Counted from the stretch's first letter, positions 8,371 to 17,955 are shown. The stretch is DNA of 64,000 bases from Marinospirillum alkalitolerans (GCF_045055655.1 NZ_JBANFI010000002.1:375376-439375), one strand, 5' to 3'. The notes: a model not told the origin generated them from the letters alone. Numbers and translations are program-made.

Positions 8371-10442
8371 TGGCTGCGGATCTACTCTTTGAACTTGGCT
8401 GTGAAGAACTGCCACCGCATTTGCTGCAGCCACTGGCGCAATCTTTACAGCAACAGATCGAAAGCGCGCTGCAAGAAGCCGGCATTCCCTTTAGCAGCAG
8501 CCAGACCTTTGCCACGCCGCGCCGTTTGGCCCTGCGGATTCACGATCTGGCCAGCGAACAACCAGATCAGGCGATAGAACGTCGCGGCCCTGCTGTTGCC
8601 GCTGCTTTTAAAGATGGACAGCCAACCAAGGCAGCACAAGGCTTTGCTGCCTCCTGCGGCGTCACGGTTGATCAGCTTGAACAGCTCGAAACAGATAAGG
8701 GCAGCTGGTTGGTCTATCGTTCTCTACAAGCCGGACAGAGCACGGCCAGCCTGCTGCCAGAGCTATTAAGCCAAGCCATCCACCAGCTGCCTGTTCCCAA
8801 GCGGATGCGCTGGGGTGCAACACGGCAGGAGTTTTCACGCCCAGTGCATTGGCTGGTTTTGCTCCATGGTGAGCAGGTTGTTCCGATGAGCCTGTTTGGT
8901 CTGCAGGCAGGTGCGATCACCTATGGTCATCGCTTCCACGCACCCCAAGCCATCACCCTAAGCTCGCCAGCTCACTATGAAGCCCAGCTCGAAGCCGCGC
9001 ATGTCATCGCTTCCTTTGATCGTCGCCGCGAGATGATTCGCACCCAAGTGCTGGCGCAAGCTGAGCAGCATCAAGGCGAGGCCGTGATTGATCCTGATCT
9101 GCTGGATGAAGTGACCGGATTAGTCGAATGGCCGGTGGCGCTGACAGGTAGCTTTGATGAAGGCTTCCTGGCCGTGCCCGATGCCTGCTTGATTTCATCG
9201 ATGAAGGCCAATCAGAAGTACTTTCACTTGATTGATGAAGAAGGCAAGCTGCTGCCCCGCTTTATCACCATCAGCAATATCGACAGCCAGAATCCCAGCC
9301 TCGTGATTCTCGGAAATGAGCGGGTGATTCGTCCGCGTCTTGCCGATGCAGCCTTCTTCTTTGAGACAGATAAGAAAACGCCACTGGCGCATCGAGCGGC
9401 TGGCTTGGAAAAGGTCGTCTTTCAGCAACAGCTGGGTACGCTGGCAGATAAGACACGCCGTGTTCGCGCACTGGCACTGCATATCGCGCAACGCATTGGC
9501 GCCGATGCCGATCACGTTGCCCGCGCGGCTGAACTGAGCAAGTGCGATCTGAATACCGAGATGGTGCTCGAATTCCCTGAGCTGCAAGGTCTGATGGGCG
9601 AAGCCTATGCGCTGCATGATGGCGAGAACCCCGAAGTTTGCCGTGCCTTGCGTGAGCAGTATTTACCGCGCAATGCCAGTGATGCCTTGCCTGCTACCCT
9701 CGCCGGTATTTGCTTGGCCTTGGCAGATCGCTTGGATACCTTGACCGGCATCTTTGGTATTGGTCAAAAACCCAGCGGCGTGAAGGACCCCTTCGCCCTG
9801 CGCCGTGCGACCTTGGGCGTGCTGCATATTCTGGTTCACAAGCAGCTGGATCTAGATCTGAAAGAACTGATTCAACTGGCGCTGGCACAACACCAGAACC
9901 TGCCTCAGGCAGATCAAGTGGAGCAATCACTGCTGGATTATATGCTCGATCGCTTCCGCGCCTGGTATCAGGCTCAGGGTTTGGCAACAGAGCTGTTCCT
10001 CGCCGTACGTCAGCGTGGTGTGACCCACCCCTATGACTTTGATCGCCGAGTGCAGGCTGTCGCCAGCTTTAGCGAAAGAGCCGAAGCCAGTGCACTGGCC
10101 GCCGCCAATAAGCGCGTCAGCAATATCCTCAGCAAACAAGCCAGTGAGCTGGATATCCATAGCCTGCAGATTAACAATGCGCTGCTGACAGAAGCGGCTG
10201 AAATCACCCTCGCTGAGCAGATCGCGATCAAGCAGATAGAAGTCGCGCCCAGCTATGCCAAGGGTGATTACCAAGCTGCGCTCAACCTGCTCGCCAGTCT
10301 GCGTGAGCCAGTGGATCAGTTCTTTGATCAGGTGATGGTGATGGCAGAAGATCCTGCTCTGCGCCAGAACCGCTTAGCGCTACTGGCCGCTTTGCAAAAC
10401 CTCTTTTTGCATACGGCGGATATTGCTCAGCTGCAAGGCTGA
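8370..10442 (+). CDS. glyS: Glycine--tRNA ligase beta subunit
   Basis: Partner of GlyQ, supplying tRNA recognition. The 690 residues match the usual length. The N-terminus LLFELGCEELPPHLLQPLAQ is diagnostic. SSMKANQKYFHL and the LEKVVFQQQLGTLADKTRRV segment follow in the HD-like middle region, and a DALR-type anticodon-binding C-terminus ends with QVMVMAEDPALRQNRLALLA. A strong intrinsic terminator begins 17 bases after the stop. Confidence 0.97.
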   Translation: MAADLLFELGCEELPPHLLQPLAQSLQQQIESALQEAGIPFSSSQTFATPRRLALRIHDLASEQPDQAIERRGPAVAAAFKDGQPTKAAQGFAASCGVTVDQLEQLETDKGSWLVYRSLQAGQSTASLLPELLSQAIHQLPVPKRMRWGATRQEFSRPVHWLVLLHGEQVVPMSLFGLQAGAITYGHRFHAPQAITLSSPAHYEAQLEAAHVIASFDRRREMIRTQVLAQAEQHQGEAVIDPDLLDEVTGLVEWPVALTGSFDEGFLAVPDACLISSMKANQKYFHLIDEEGKLLPRFITISNIDSQNPSLVILGNERVIRPRLADAAFFFETDKKTPLAHRAAGLEKVVFQQQLGTLADKTRRVRALALHIAQRIGADADHVARAAELSKCDLNTEMVLEFPELQGLMGEAYALHDGENPEVCRALREQYLPRNASDALPATLAGICLALADRLDTLTGIFGIGQKPSGVKDPFALRRATLGVLHILVHKQLDLDLKELIQLALAQHQNLPQADQVEQSLLDYMLDRFRAWYQAQGLATELFLAVRQRGVTHPYDFDRRVQAVASFSERAEASALAAANKRVSNILSKQASELDIHSLQINNALLTEAAEITLAEQIAIKQIEVAPSYAKGDYQAALNLLASLREPVDQFFDQVMVMAEDPALRQNRLALLAALQNLFLHTADIAQLQG

Positions 10443-10458
10443 GATCACATCCGGTTCA

Positions 10459-10487
10459 GGGGGCCACAAGTGCCCCCTTCTTTTTTA
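10459..10487 (+). terminator. Intrinsic terminator after glyS
   Basis: Six-bp GGGGGC/GCCCCC stem with a seven-base loop, followed by TTCTTTTTT. Confidence 0.85.
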
Positions 10488-10498
10488 TTGATCTTTTG

Positions 10499-11053
10499 AT
10501 GAGCACCATGAAGAAGATTTTGATTTTAGACCGCGACGGCGTCATCAATCAGGACTCAGACGCCTTTGTCAAAAATGCTGATGAGTGGATCCCACTCCCT
10601 GGCTCGATAGAAGCCATCGCCAAACTCTATCAAGCAGGTTGGACGCTGTCGATTGCCACCAACCAATCTGGCTTAGCACGTGGCAAGTTCACCCAAGCCG
10701 ATCTTGATGCTCAACACGCCAAGATGCTGGATCTGATCCATGCAGCCGGAGGTGATCTGCATGCGATCACCTGGTGCCCCCATGGCCCAGATGAAGGCTG
10801 TCGCTGCCGTAAGCCTGAGCCAGGTTTGCTCGAACAGATTAGCCAGCGCCTTGATCTGGATTTAAACGGTGCCGTCATGGTGGGTGATGCGCTCAGAGAT
10901 CTGCAAGCCGGTCAGGCGATGGGCTGCCAAGCTGTGCTGGTCAGAACAGGGAAGGGCGAGAAAACCCTCGCCGCAGGTGAGGGCTTGGAAGAAGTGCTGG
11001 TCGTGGCAGATCTGGCTGAGCTGGCGGAGCGTCTGCTCACTGGCAAGCTTTGA
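10499..11053 (+). CDS. gmhB: D-glycero-beta-D-manno-heptose 1,7-bisphosphate 7-phosphatase
   Basis: HAD-family phosphatase removing the 7-phosphate from heptose bisphosphate on the way to ADP-heptose for LPS core. 184 residues. The nucleophile motif is ILDRDGVIN, motif II is SIATNQSG, and the late acidic motif is VMVGDALRDLQAG. The zinc-binding insert is plainly present (WCPHGPDEGCRCRKPEPG: three Cys and one His), which marks GmhB rather than histidinol phosphatase. The start is uncertain: TTG at 10496, ATG at 10499 and ATG at 10508 (MKKILILDRDG) are in frame, and none has a clear Shine-Dalgarno sequence because the glyS terminator T-run lies directly upstream. It links with the heptosyltransferase-like and Kdo kinase genes nearby as LPS-core functions. 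Confidence 0.93.
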   Translation: MSTMKKILILDRDGVINQDSDAFVKNADEWIPLPGSIEAIAKLYQAGWTLSIATNQSGLARGKFTQADLDAQHAKMLDLIHAAGGDLHAITWCPHGPDEGCRCRKPEPGLLEQISQRLDLDLNGAVMVGDALRDLQAGQAMGCQAVLVRTGKGEKTLAAGEGLEEVLVVADLAELAERLLTGKL

Positions 11054-11113
11054 TATTGGGTGGCAGGTTTCGCCCACGCAGACCAAACAGGTGAATCTCA
11101 GTCTGCCGAGCAT

Positions 11114-11145
11114 AAAAAAACGCCCGAACTCTCGGGCGTTTTTTT
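11114..11145. terminator. Bidirectional terminator between gmhB and gyrB
   Basis: CGCCCGA/TCGGGCG stem with an ACTC loop, flanked by seven A on the left and seven T on the right, so it can end transcription of both convergent genes. Confidence 0.9.
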
Positions 11146-11163
11146 GATCAACGGCGGCTCTTT

Positions 11164-13584
11164 TTAAACATCTAGGTTAGAAACAGCCAGCGCGTTGCTT
11201 TCGATAAAGTGACGACGCGGTTCAACCTCATCACCCATCAGCGTGTTAAACATCTGATCCGCTGCCACAGCGTCTTCAATCGTCACGCGCAGCATCCTGC
11301 GGGTTTCTGGGTTCATGGTGGTTTCCCAGAGCTGGTCTGGGTTCATCTCGCCCAGTCCCTTATAACGCTGCACGCTGACACCACGACGCGCTTCAATCAT
11401 CAGCCATTCCAACACCTGTGCAAAGCGCGTGACGCTACGCTGACGCTCACCACGGGCGATATAAGCACCTTCTTCAAGCAGCCCATCCAGCTGTTCACCC
11501 AACAGGCGTAAGGCTCGATAGTCGGCTGATTTGAAGAAATCCACACCGAAGCGATAGCGCGTTGGCACGCCATGCGCCACAACATCAGCGACTGGAATCC
11601 ACACACCCCGCTCGGTGTCTTCTTCAATGCTCATGGTGACCTTGGTGGCATCATTGGCCGCCACAACTACTCGCTCTTCCAGTAGCTTCACCCAGGCTTC
11701 TAGCTGCGCACGCTCTTTCAGCGCTGTCACATCGAGGCTTGGCGTATCAATCATCTGTGTCAGCACAAACTCAGGATAGACCTGAGCCAAGCGCTCAATC
11801 CGCGCCATCGTGCTGCGATACTGCTCCACCAGCTGATGCAGCGCTTCACCCATCAAACCCGGTGCTTCTGGATTGACATAGAGTGCAGCACCTTCAAGCG
11901 CGGCCTGAATCAGATATTCATCAAGTGCGGCCTCATCTTTCAGATACTGTTCATGCTTACCGCGCTTAATCTTATACAGCGGCGGCTGCGCAATAAACAC
12001 ATGACCACGCTCAATCAGCGCCAGTGTCTGACGGAAGAAGAAGGTCAGCAGCAGTGTACGGATATGCGATCCATCCACGTCCGCATCGGTCATGATAATG
12101 ATGGAGTGATAGCGCAGCTTATCTGGGTTGAATTCTTCACGACCAATACCGCAACCCAATGCAGTAATCAGGGTACCCACCTCAGCGGAGGATAGCATCT
12201 TGTCAAAACGGGCCTTCTCAACGTTGAGGATTTTACCCTTCAACGGCAGAATGGCTTGCGTTTTGCGATCACGCCCCTGCTTGGCGGATCCACCTGCCGA
12301 ATCACCCTCCACCAGATAAATTTCGGAGAGTGCAGGATCTTTTTCTTGGCAATCAGCCAGTTTACCCGGCAGGCCCGCGATATCCAGCGCCCCTTTGCGG
12401 CGTGTCATTTCGCGTGCTTTACGCGCAGCCTCGCGGGCGCGCGCAGCATCAATCATCTTATTGACGATCATCTTGGCTTCTTGTGGGCACTCTAATAGGT
12501 ACTCACTAAAGGCCTTACCCATTTCCTGCTCAACAGCGGTTTTCACCTCAGAAGAGACCAGCTTATCCTTGGTTTGTGAGGAGAACTTGGGATCTGGCAC
12601 CTTGACCGACACAATGGCCGTCAGACCTTCACGGGCATCATCGCCTGTAGTCGCGACCTTGGCTTTTTTTGCCAAGCCTTCTTGCTCGATATACTGGTTG
12701 AGCAATCGCGTGAGCGCACCACGGAAGCCCGCCAAATGGGTGCCGCCATCACGCTGAGGAATGTTGTTGGTGTAGCAAAAAATGTTTTCTGAGAAGCCAT
12801 CATTCCATTGCATCGCCACTTCAACACCGACGCCATCTTCTTCTCGCTGCGTGCTGAAATAGAAGGCTTTACACAAAGTGGTTTTGTTGGTGTTGAGGTG
12901 ATCAACAAAGGCCTTTAAACCACCTTCGTAGTGAAAGACTTCTTCACGGCCATTGCGCTCATCGGTTAATACAATGCGCACACCTGAGTTTAAGAAGGAG
13001 AGTTCACGCAAGCGCTTAGCCAGAATATCAAAACTAAATTCGATATTGGAGAAGGTTTCTGGTGAAGGGCGAAAACGTACTAATGTTCCTGTTTTTTGGG
13101 TTTGTCCAACAATGCCTAAGGGTGCATCAGGAATACCATGACGATACACCTGCTCATGGATCTGCTGGTTACGCCAGATCGTCAGGGTGAGTTCTTCTGA
13201 CAAGGCATTGACCACCGAGACACCCACACCGTGTAAGCCACCTGAAACCTTATAGGTGTTGTCGTCAAACTTACCTCCTGCGTGGAGCACCGTCATGATG
13301 ACTTCTGCGGCAGAAATACCCTCTTCTGCGTGGATATCCGTGGGCATACCCCGCCCATCATCCGCAACAGAAACGGATTCGTCAGGATGGATGACCACCT
13401 TCACTTCACTACAGTGACCAGCCAGGGCCTCGTCGATGGAGTTATCAACCAACTCAAACACCATGTGATGCAAGCCAGTGCCATCATCAGTATCACCGAT
13501 ATACATGCCCGGCCGCTTGCGCACCGCATCTAGGCCTTTGAGTACCTTGATACTCGATGAATTGTAAGAATTACTCTCGCTCAT
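11164..13584 (-). CDS. gyrB: DNA gyrase subunit B
   Basis: ATPase and TOPRIM subunit of gyrase, introducing negative supercoils. 806 residues from the ATG with GGGAG six bases upstream; the frame stays open 69 bases further back, but those codons lie outside the family. GHKL ATPase: FELVDNSIDEALAGHCSE with Glu44 and Asn47 equivalents, DDGRGMP, and GGLHGVGVSVVNAL. TOPRIM: EGDSAGGSAKQGRDRKTQAI near residue 425 and the DADVDGSHIRTLLLTFFFR metal motif. The C-terminal gyrase signature QRYKGLGEMNPDQLWETTM is complete. Last gene of the dnaA-dnaN-recF-gyrB cluster, 28 bases after recF. Confidence 0.98.
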   Translation of the reverse strand: MSESNSYNSSSIKVLKGLDAVRKRPGMYIGDTDDGTGLHHMVFELVDNSIDEALAGHCSEVKVVIHPDESVSVADDGRGMPTDIHAEEGISAAEVIMTVLHAGGKFDDNTYKVSGGLHGVGVSVVNALSEELTLTIWRNQQIHEQVYRHGIPDAPLGIVGQTQKTGTLVRFRPSPETFSNIEFSFDILAKRLRELSFLNSGVRIVLTDERNGREEVFHYEGGLKAFVDHLNTNKTTLCKAFYFSTQREEDGVGVEVAMQWNDGFSENIFCYTNNIPQRDGGTHLAGFRGALTRLLNQYIEQEGLAKKAKVATTGDDAREGLTAIVSVKVPDPKFSSQTKDKLVSSEVKTAVEQEMGKAFSEYLLECPQEAKMIVNKMIDAARAREAARKAREMTRRKGALDIAGLPGKLADCQEKDPALSEIYLVEGDSAGGSAKQGRDRKTQAILPLKGKILNVEKARFDKMLSSAEVGTLITALGCGIGREEFNPDKLRYHSIIIMTDADVDGSHIRTLLLTFFFRQTLALIERGHVFIAQPPLYKIKRGKHEQYLKDEAALDEYLIQAALEGAALYVNPEAPGLMGEALHQLVEQYRSTMARIERLAQVYPEFVLTQMIDTPSLDVTALKERAQLEAWVKLLEERVVVAANDATKVTMSIEEDTERGVWIPVADVVAHGVPTRYRFGVDFFKSADYRALRLLGEQLDGLLEEGAYIARGERQRSVTRFAQVLEWLMIEARRGVSVQRYKGLGEMNPDQLWETTMNPETRRMLRVTIEDAVAADQMFNTLMGDEVEPRRHFIESNALAVSNLDV

Positions 13585-13612
13585 TGCTGACTCCCATGAT
13601 GTCTCCAGATAT

Positions 13613-14725
13613 TCAGGAGATCGAACTGAATTGGGTGGGTTGGATCTTTCCATGTTTCACGTGGAACCAAGCCATGCGATCTGGATGCTTCCAATCTTGC
13701 TGCATGGCTTGAGCCTCCACCGCAGTAATAAAAACCTGCGTGTTCTGCTCTTCAAGCAGTTCACAAAAAAGCTGCCGATGCTGGATATCCAGCTCAGCGG
13801 GTAAATCATCAATAATATAAGTGCAGTGCTGCCCTGTCTGTTCAGCGAGCAGTGCGCCTTGTGCTAACTTGAGGGCCGACACAACACACTTTTGCTGACC
13901 GCGTGAGAGCACATCCACTGCCAGACGTCCTGAGGCCGTTACACGCAACTCAGCACGCTGTGGCCCCCCTTGGGTGAAGCCCTGCTCTTTATCCTTAGCG
14001 AGAGCGCTGGCCAGATAGCTGCTGAGATCAACCTGCTTATCCCAACCCCGTTGGTAGTGAATGTCGATCTGTTGCAGCTCGGTCAGGCGCATCAAGAATT
14101 GGGAGAAGATCGGTCTGAGTCTGTCCAAATACTCAGCGCGCAGGGTTGAAATCAACTCGCCTGTTGTCGCGACTTCCTGATCCCAGAGCCGTAATTCAAG
14201 GGGATCTATTCTAGCATGTCTGAGCAGACTATTGCGTTGCCGCAGCGCACGTTGAAAACGCTGCCAAGCCGACATAAACAAGGGTTGGGTATGAAAGACC
14301 CCCCAATCGAGAAACTGGCGACGATCTTTAGGACTGCCTTCAAGAAGACGAAAGGCATCTGGATTGATCAGCTGAACAGGAAAGTGGCGAGCCAACTCAG
14401 CCACACCTTGCGGCTTTTGGCCTTGAAACAGAATCTCTGTCTCAGGGGCATGCTGTTGGCGCTGAATACCCAGGGTTGTTTTGATCTGTGTTTGTGGCTG
14501 GGCAAACTCAGCAAAAACAGTAAAGGCCCCTTCATCATGATGGATCAGCGTTTTAAGGCGCTTACTGCGAAATGAACGGGCCAGACTCAATAGATAGATG
14601 GCTTCGAGGACAGAGGTTTTGCCACTCGCATTCATGCCAATCAACAGATTGATACCCGATGCCGGACGGATCTCGGCATCGAGCAGATTACGAAAGGCCG
14701 TCAGTTTAAGACGGGTTAGCGCCAT
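13613..14725 (-). CDS. recF: DNA replication and repair protein RecF
   Basis: SMC-like ATPase that helps load RecA at single-strand gaps. 370 residues. Walker A GMNASGKT at residues 30-37 follows the typical N-terminus LTRLKLTAFRNL. The ABC signature is DVLSRGQQKCVVSALKLAQG, and Walker B is TYIIDDLPAELD. The 3' end holds a parS-like 16-mer (13653-13668) that forms the codons for Phe-His-Val-Lys-His near the C-terminus. Length and order dnaN-recF-gyrB are standard. Confidence 0.97.
   Translation of the reverse strand: MALTRLKLTAFRNLLDAEIRPASGINLLIGMNASGKTSVLEAIYLLSLARSFRSKRLKTLIHHDEGAFTVFAEFAQPQTQIKTTLGIQRQQHAPETEILFQGQKPQGVAELARHFPVQLINPDAFRLLEGSPKDRRQFLDWGVFHTQPLFMSAWQRFQRALRQRNSLLRHARIDPLELRLWDQEVATTGELISTLRAEYLDRLRPIFSQFLMRLTELQQIDIHYQRGWDKQVDLSSYLASALAKDKEQGFTQGGPQRAELRVTASGRLAVDVLSRGQQKCVVSALKLAQGALLAEQTGQHCTYIIDDLPAELDIQHRQLFCELLEEQNTQVFITAVEAQAMQQDWKHPDRMAWFHVKHGKIQPTQFSSIS
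13653..13668. other. parS centromere-like site in recF
   Basis: TGTTTCACGTGGAACC: the palindromic core GTTYCACGTGRAAC of chromosomal ParB sites with one half in each of the two common forms. It lies inside the recF coding sequence, about 11 kb from parA. Confidence 0.8.
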
Positions 14726-14756
14726 AAAGAAGTCACCTGAGTGCGCAAGATGGGCA

Positions 14757-15869
14757 TTAGAGGCGCATCGGCATCACCACATACAAGGCAGTGGCAGGCT
14801 GACCATGGGCTTGAATCAAACCACTGGAATTGGCATCGGAAAGAATCATCTCTATCTGCTCTATCTCATCACCGATATTATCCATCACATCAATCAGATA
14901 GCTGACATTAAAGCTGATTTCGAGCGCCTCTCCTTGGTAATCAAGGGCCAGCGTTTCAGAGGCTTCCTCATGCTCAGAGTTACTGGCCTTTAAGGTGAGC
15001 AACCCTGGCTCAAGCAGCAGACGGATACCTTGGAACTTCTCATTCGCGAGGATGCTGATCCGCGATAATATCTGGCGCAGCTCCAAGCGAGGGCAGACCA
15101 GTGCTTTATTACCTTCACGCGGAATCACGCGCTCATAGTCTGGGTAGCGACCTTCAATATGTTTCGAGATAAAAGTGTAGCTACCGGCATTCACCTGAAA
15201 ATGCTGCTCACCAAAGATAAACTCAATAATGTCATCACTGTCTTCAAGGAGCTTCGCCAAATCATGGACGGCCTTACCTGGCACGATCATGCTTGAAGTT
15301 TCTATTTCTGGTGTCTGGACTTGAGCATCCGCCAATGAGAGGCGGTGTCCGTCAGTCGCGACAGCGCGCATCTGGCCTGTTTTCAGCTCAAAATACATGC
15401 CATTGAGGTAATAACGGATATCGTCTCTGGCCATCGCAAAGTCATTACGGTGAATCAAATAGCGCAGCACCTTCTGCGGTAGATTCACCTGATGGCTGAC
15501 TGGGCTGAGCTGCATGCTGGGGAACTCTGAAGAAGGCAGGGTTTGCAGGGTAAAGCGACTCGCTCCCGAAACCACCAGCGCCTTGTCACCCTGAACCTCA
15601 AACTCAATTTGCGCATTATCACGCAAAGACTTGCAAATATCAGAGAGCTTTTTCGCTGGAACAGTAATCGTGCCCGGCGAGCTGAGATGATCCAAATGCA
15701 AGCGCCAGATCAGCTCAACCTCCAGATCCAGACCGGTAATCGTCAAGCCTTCAGGCGTCACATCCAAACGAATATGCGACAGAATAGGTAGGGTATTGCG
15801 CCGCCCAACGACACCGACCATTAATCCTAAAGGGCGCAAAAGTGTTTCACGTGAAACGCTGAATTTCAT
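14757..15869 (-). CDS. dnaN: DNA polymerase III beta sliding clamp
   Basis: Homodimeric ring that tethers replicative polymerase to DNA. 370 residues with three repeated clamp domains. The N-terminus is MKFSVSRETLLRPLGLMVGV. Central RAVATDGHRLSLADA is the family signature, and the C-terminal Y-V-V-M-P-M-R-L tail forms the partner-binding pocket edge. The codons for SVSRET at the start contain a perfect parS palindrome. The 79-base gap to dnaA holds a perfect DnaA box (TGTGGATAA at 15933-15941) and a one-mismatch copy (TGTAGATAA at 15921-15929). Confidence 0.98.
   Translation of the reverse strand: MKFSVSRETLLRPLGLMVGVVGRRNTLPILSHIRLDVTPEGLTITGLDLEVELIWRLHLDHLSSPGTITVPAKKLSDICKSLRDNAQIEFEVQGDKALVVSGASRFTLQTLPSSEFPSMQLSPVSHQVNLPQKVLRYLIHRNDFAMARDDIRYYLNGMYFELKTGQMRAVATDGHRLSLADAQVQTPEIETSSMIVPGKAVHDLAKLLEDSDDIIEFIFGEQHFQVNAGSYTFISKHIEGRYPDYERVIPREGNKALVCPRLELRQILSRISILANEKFQGIRLLLEPGLLTLKASNSEHEEASETLALDYQGEALEISFNVSYLIDVMDNIGDEIEQIEMILSDANSSGLIQAHGQPATALYVVMPMRL
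15843..15858. other. parS centromere-like site at the start of dnaN
   Basis: TGTTTCACGTGAAACG, matching the TGTTTCACGTGAAACA consensus at 15 of 16 positions with the inner 14 bases a perfect palindrome. It is embedded in dnaN codons 4-9. Confidence 0.87.
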
Positions 15870-15948
15870 AATCGACCTTCCATCATAGATGCTAATCGGT
15901 GTTTAACCGTGATGTATTCATGTAGATAAGCCTGTGGATAAGAGGCTA

Positions 15949-17427
15949 TTAACTTGTCAGTAAGCGCAGCAGATTCTTCCAATCTTCGCGGATATCCGCA
16001 CTTTCTTCCTGCAACGAAACGATTTTGCGGCAGGCATGCAGCACTGTCGTGTGATCACGACCGCCAAAAGCATCACCGATTTCAGGTAGAGAATGATTGG
16101 TAAGTTCCTTTGCCAGCGCCATCGCCATCTGGCGGGGTCGCGCAATCGAGCGATTACGTCGCTTGGAATGCAGATCCGCCATCTTGATCTTGTAATACTC
16201 TGCCACGGTGCGTTGTATGTTATCCACACCCACCTGTTTATCCTGCACAGCAAACAGATCCTTCAAAGACTCTCGTACCAACTCAACACTGATGGGCTGC
16301 CCTTTGAAATGCGCATCCGCGATCACACGATTCAACGCCCCTTCCAGATCACGAACATGGGAGCGAATCTTTTGTGCAATAAAGAAGGCCACATCTTGCG
16401 GGAGATCCACCTTCGCCATCTCCGCCTTCTTCATCAAAATGGCCACGCGCAGTTCTAGCTCAGGAGGTTCAATAGCGACTGTCAATCCCCAACCAAAACG
16501 ACTTTTCAAGCGCTCTTCAACACCAATTTCTTTTGGATAGCGATCTGAAGTCAGGATGATCTGCTGGCCACCTTCAAGTAAGGCATTGAAAGTATGGAAG
16601 AATTCTTCCTGAGAGCGCTCTTTGCCAATAAAGAACTGGATATCATCGATCAACAAGGCATCCAAACTGCGGTAATAGCGCTTGAACTCATTGATCGCGT
16701 TCAGCTGCAAGGCCTTGACCATATCCTGCACAAAGCGCTCAGAGTTGAGGTACACCACCTTGGCATTCGGATTTTGTTTAAGAATCTGGTTACCCACGGC
16801 ATGCATTAAGTGGGTTTTACCCAAGCCTACACCACCATAGATAAAGAGCGGGTTATAGGCACCACCTGGATTTTCGGCCACCTGAAAAGAAGCCGCACGG
16901 GCCAGCTGGTTCGACTTACCTTCTACCAGAGTATCAAAGGTATGCATGGGATTGAGTGTAGAAGGATGCTTGATCCCTCCTTCTACCTGCACCTGAGCAC
17001 GCGGCTTTTTGTCTAGCTTGGCTGCCTCGGGGGCAGGCTCTTCTGCTTGGCTTTCTAGACCTGTACCGATTTCTCCAGCCAGATCTGTCAGGGTATGCCC
17101 ATAGTCTGCCAGCGCAGAGGGCTGACGCGCCGGAGTGGGCAGGCTTGGAGCGGGCGTTGTCACCTTGGCCACAGCCACCTGACGACTGCCCACACCCAGC
17201 TGCACCTGCTGGATCTGCGCACCAGAGAGTTCACGCATTAATTCCTGAATGCGGCTGAGATACTTTTCAGCGACCCAGCGTTTCACAAATTGGTTTGGCG
17301 CAAGAAGAGTCAGCACACGGCCTTCTATGACCGGCTGTAAAGGACGAATCCAGGTGGCGACCAGATTCGCGGCCAGCTCGTTTTCGAGCACCTTTTGGCA
17401 TTGGCTCCAAAGTTCTTCAACTGACAC
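15949..17427 (-). CDS. dnaA: Chromosomal replication initiator DnaA
   Basis: AAA+ initiator that binds DnaA boxes and melts the origin. 492 residues. Domain I ELWSQCQKVLENELAANLVA; a variable linker rich in Pro, Ala and Glu (about 85-155); domain III with Walker A GGVGLGKTHL at about 198-207 and Walker B LLIDDIQFF; domain IV with the box-binding signature FGGRDHTTVLHACRKI. The start is GTG with GAGGAG seven bases upstream. One internal perfect DnaA box (TTATCCACA, 16220-16228) lies in the coding sequence. It heads dnaA-dnaN-recF-gyrB; its promoter overlaps a DnaA box, which fits autorepression. Confidence 0.98.
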   Translation of the reverse strand: MSVEELWSQCQKVLENELAANLVATWIRPLQPVIEGRVLTLLAPNQFVKRWVAEKYLSRIQELMRELSGAQIQQVQLGVGSRQVAVAKVTTPAPSLPTPARQPSALADYGHTLTDLAGEIGTGLESQAEEPAPEAAKLDKKPRAQVQVEGGIKHPSTLNPMHTFDTLVEGKSNQLARAASFQVAENPGGAYNPLFIYGGVGLGKTHLMHAVGNQILKQNPNAKVVYLNSERFVQDMVKALQLNAINEFKRYYRSLDALLIDDIQFFIGKERSQEEFFHTFNALLEGGQQIILTSDRYPKEIGVEERLKSRFGWGLTVAIEPPELELRVAILMKKAEMAKVDLPQDVAFFIAQKIRSHVRDLEGALNRVIADAHFKGQPISVELVRESLKDLFAVQDKQVGVDNIQRTVAEYYKIKMADLHSKRRNRSIARPRQMAMALAKELTNHSLPEIGDAFGGRDHTTVLHACRKIVSLQEESADIREDWKNLLRLLTS

Positions 17428-17453
17428 AGGTTAGCTCCTCAATAGACCCAGCT

Positions 17454-17482
17454 ATTCTAACTTTTTAGAGCTAAGTTATCCA
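17454..17482 (-). promoter_or_regulatory. dnaA promoter with DnaA box over the -35
   Basis: On the minus strand TGGATA, a 17-base spacer and TAGAAT. The -35 lies inside the perfect DnaA box at 17476-17484, the arrangement expected for repression by DnaA itself. Confidence 0.5.
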
Positions 17483-17926
17483 CAGCGAGAAAAGAGTCGG
17501 TGCTGGCCCAGTGGCGCTTTTTTGTCGCCCTAGCCTTGATTATCAAGTCAAAATAAAGCGACACCTGCTGAAAAAGAAAATCCTGCAGTGTGTGTATAAA
17601 GAAGCGCAAACAGCGCCGACAAGTCCTGCATAAACTGAGCAAGAAAGGAGCCTGTGCATAAAACAAGTATTTATCCACATGCTGCACGCATTTTGTTCAT
17701 CTCTTATGTTGCCTTTATACCCTTAGTTTAGAATCACACAAGCATATGAAAAATAAAGCTTTTTAGAAAAAATACACCTTTAGAAGCCTTCTAGTAATAA
17801 CAATAATCATCGTCTTTATATTCTTCTTATTTTTATTCTTTATTGACTCCTTCTTGTCGATGGTGCTTTTTTGAGAAGGCTCAGCTCAGAAAAGAAGCCG
17901 ACAAGTCGCATCACGACGAGAAATCA

Positions 17927-17955
17927 TTGCTTTGGGCAAAGAAATTCACTAGAAT
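17927..17955 (+). promoter_or_regulatory. rpmH-rnpA promoter
   Basis: TTGCTT, a 17-base spacer and TAGAAT, about 42 bases before the rpmH ATG. The -35 is weak. Confidence 0.45.
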
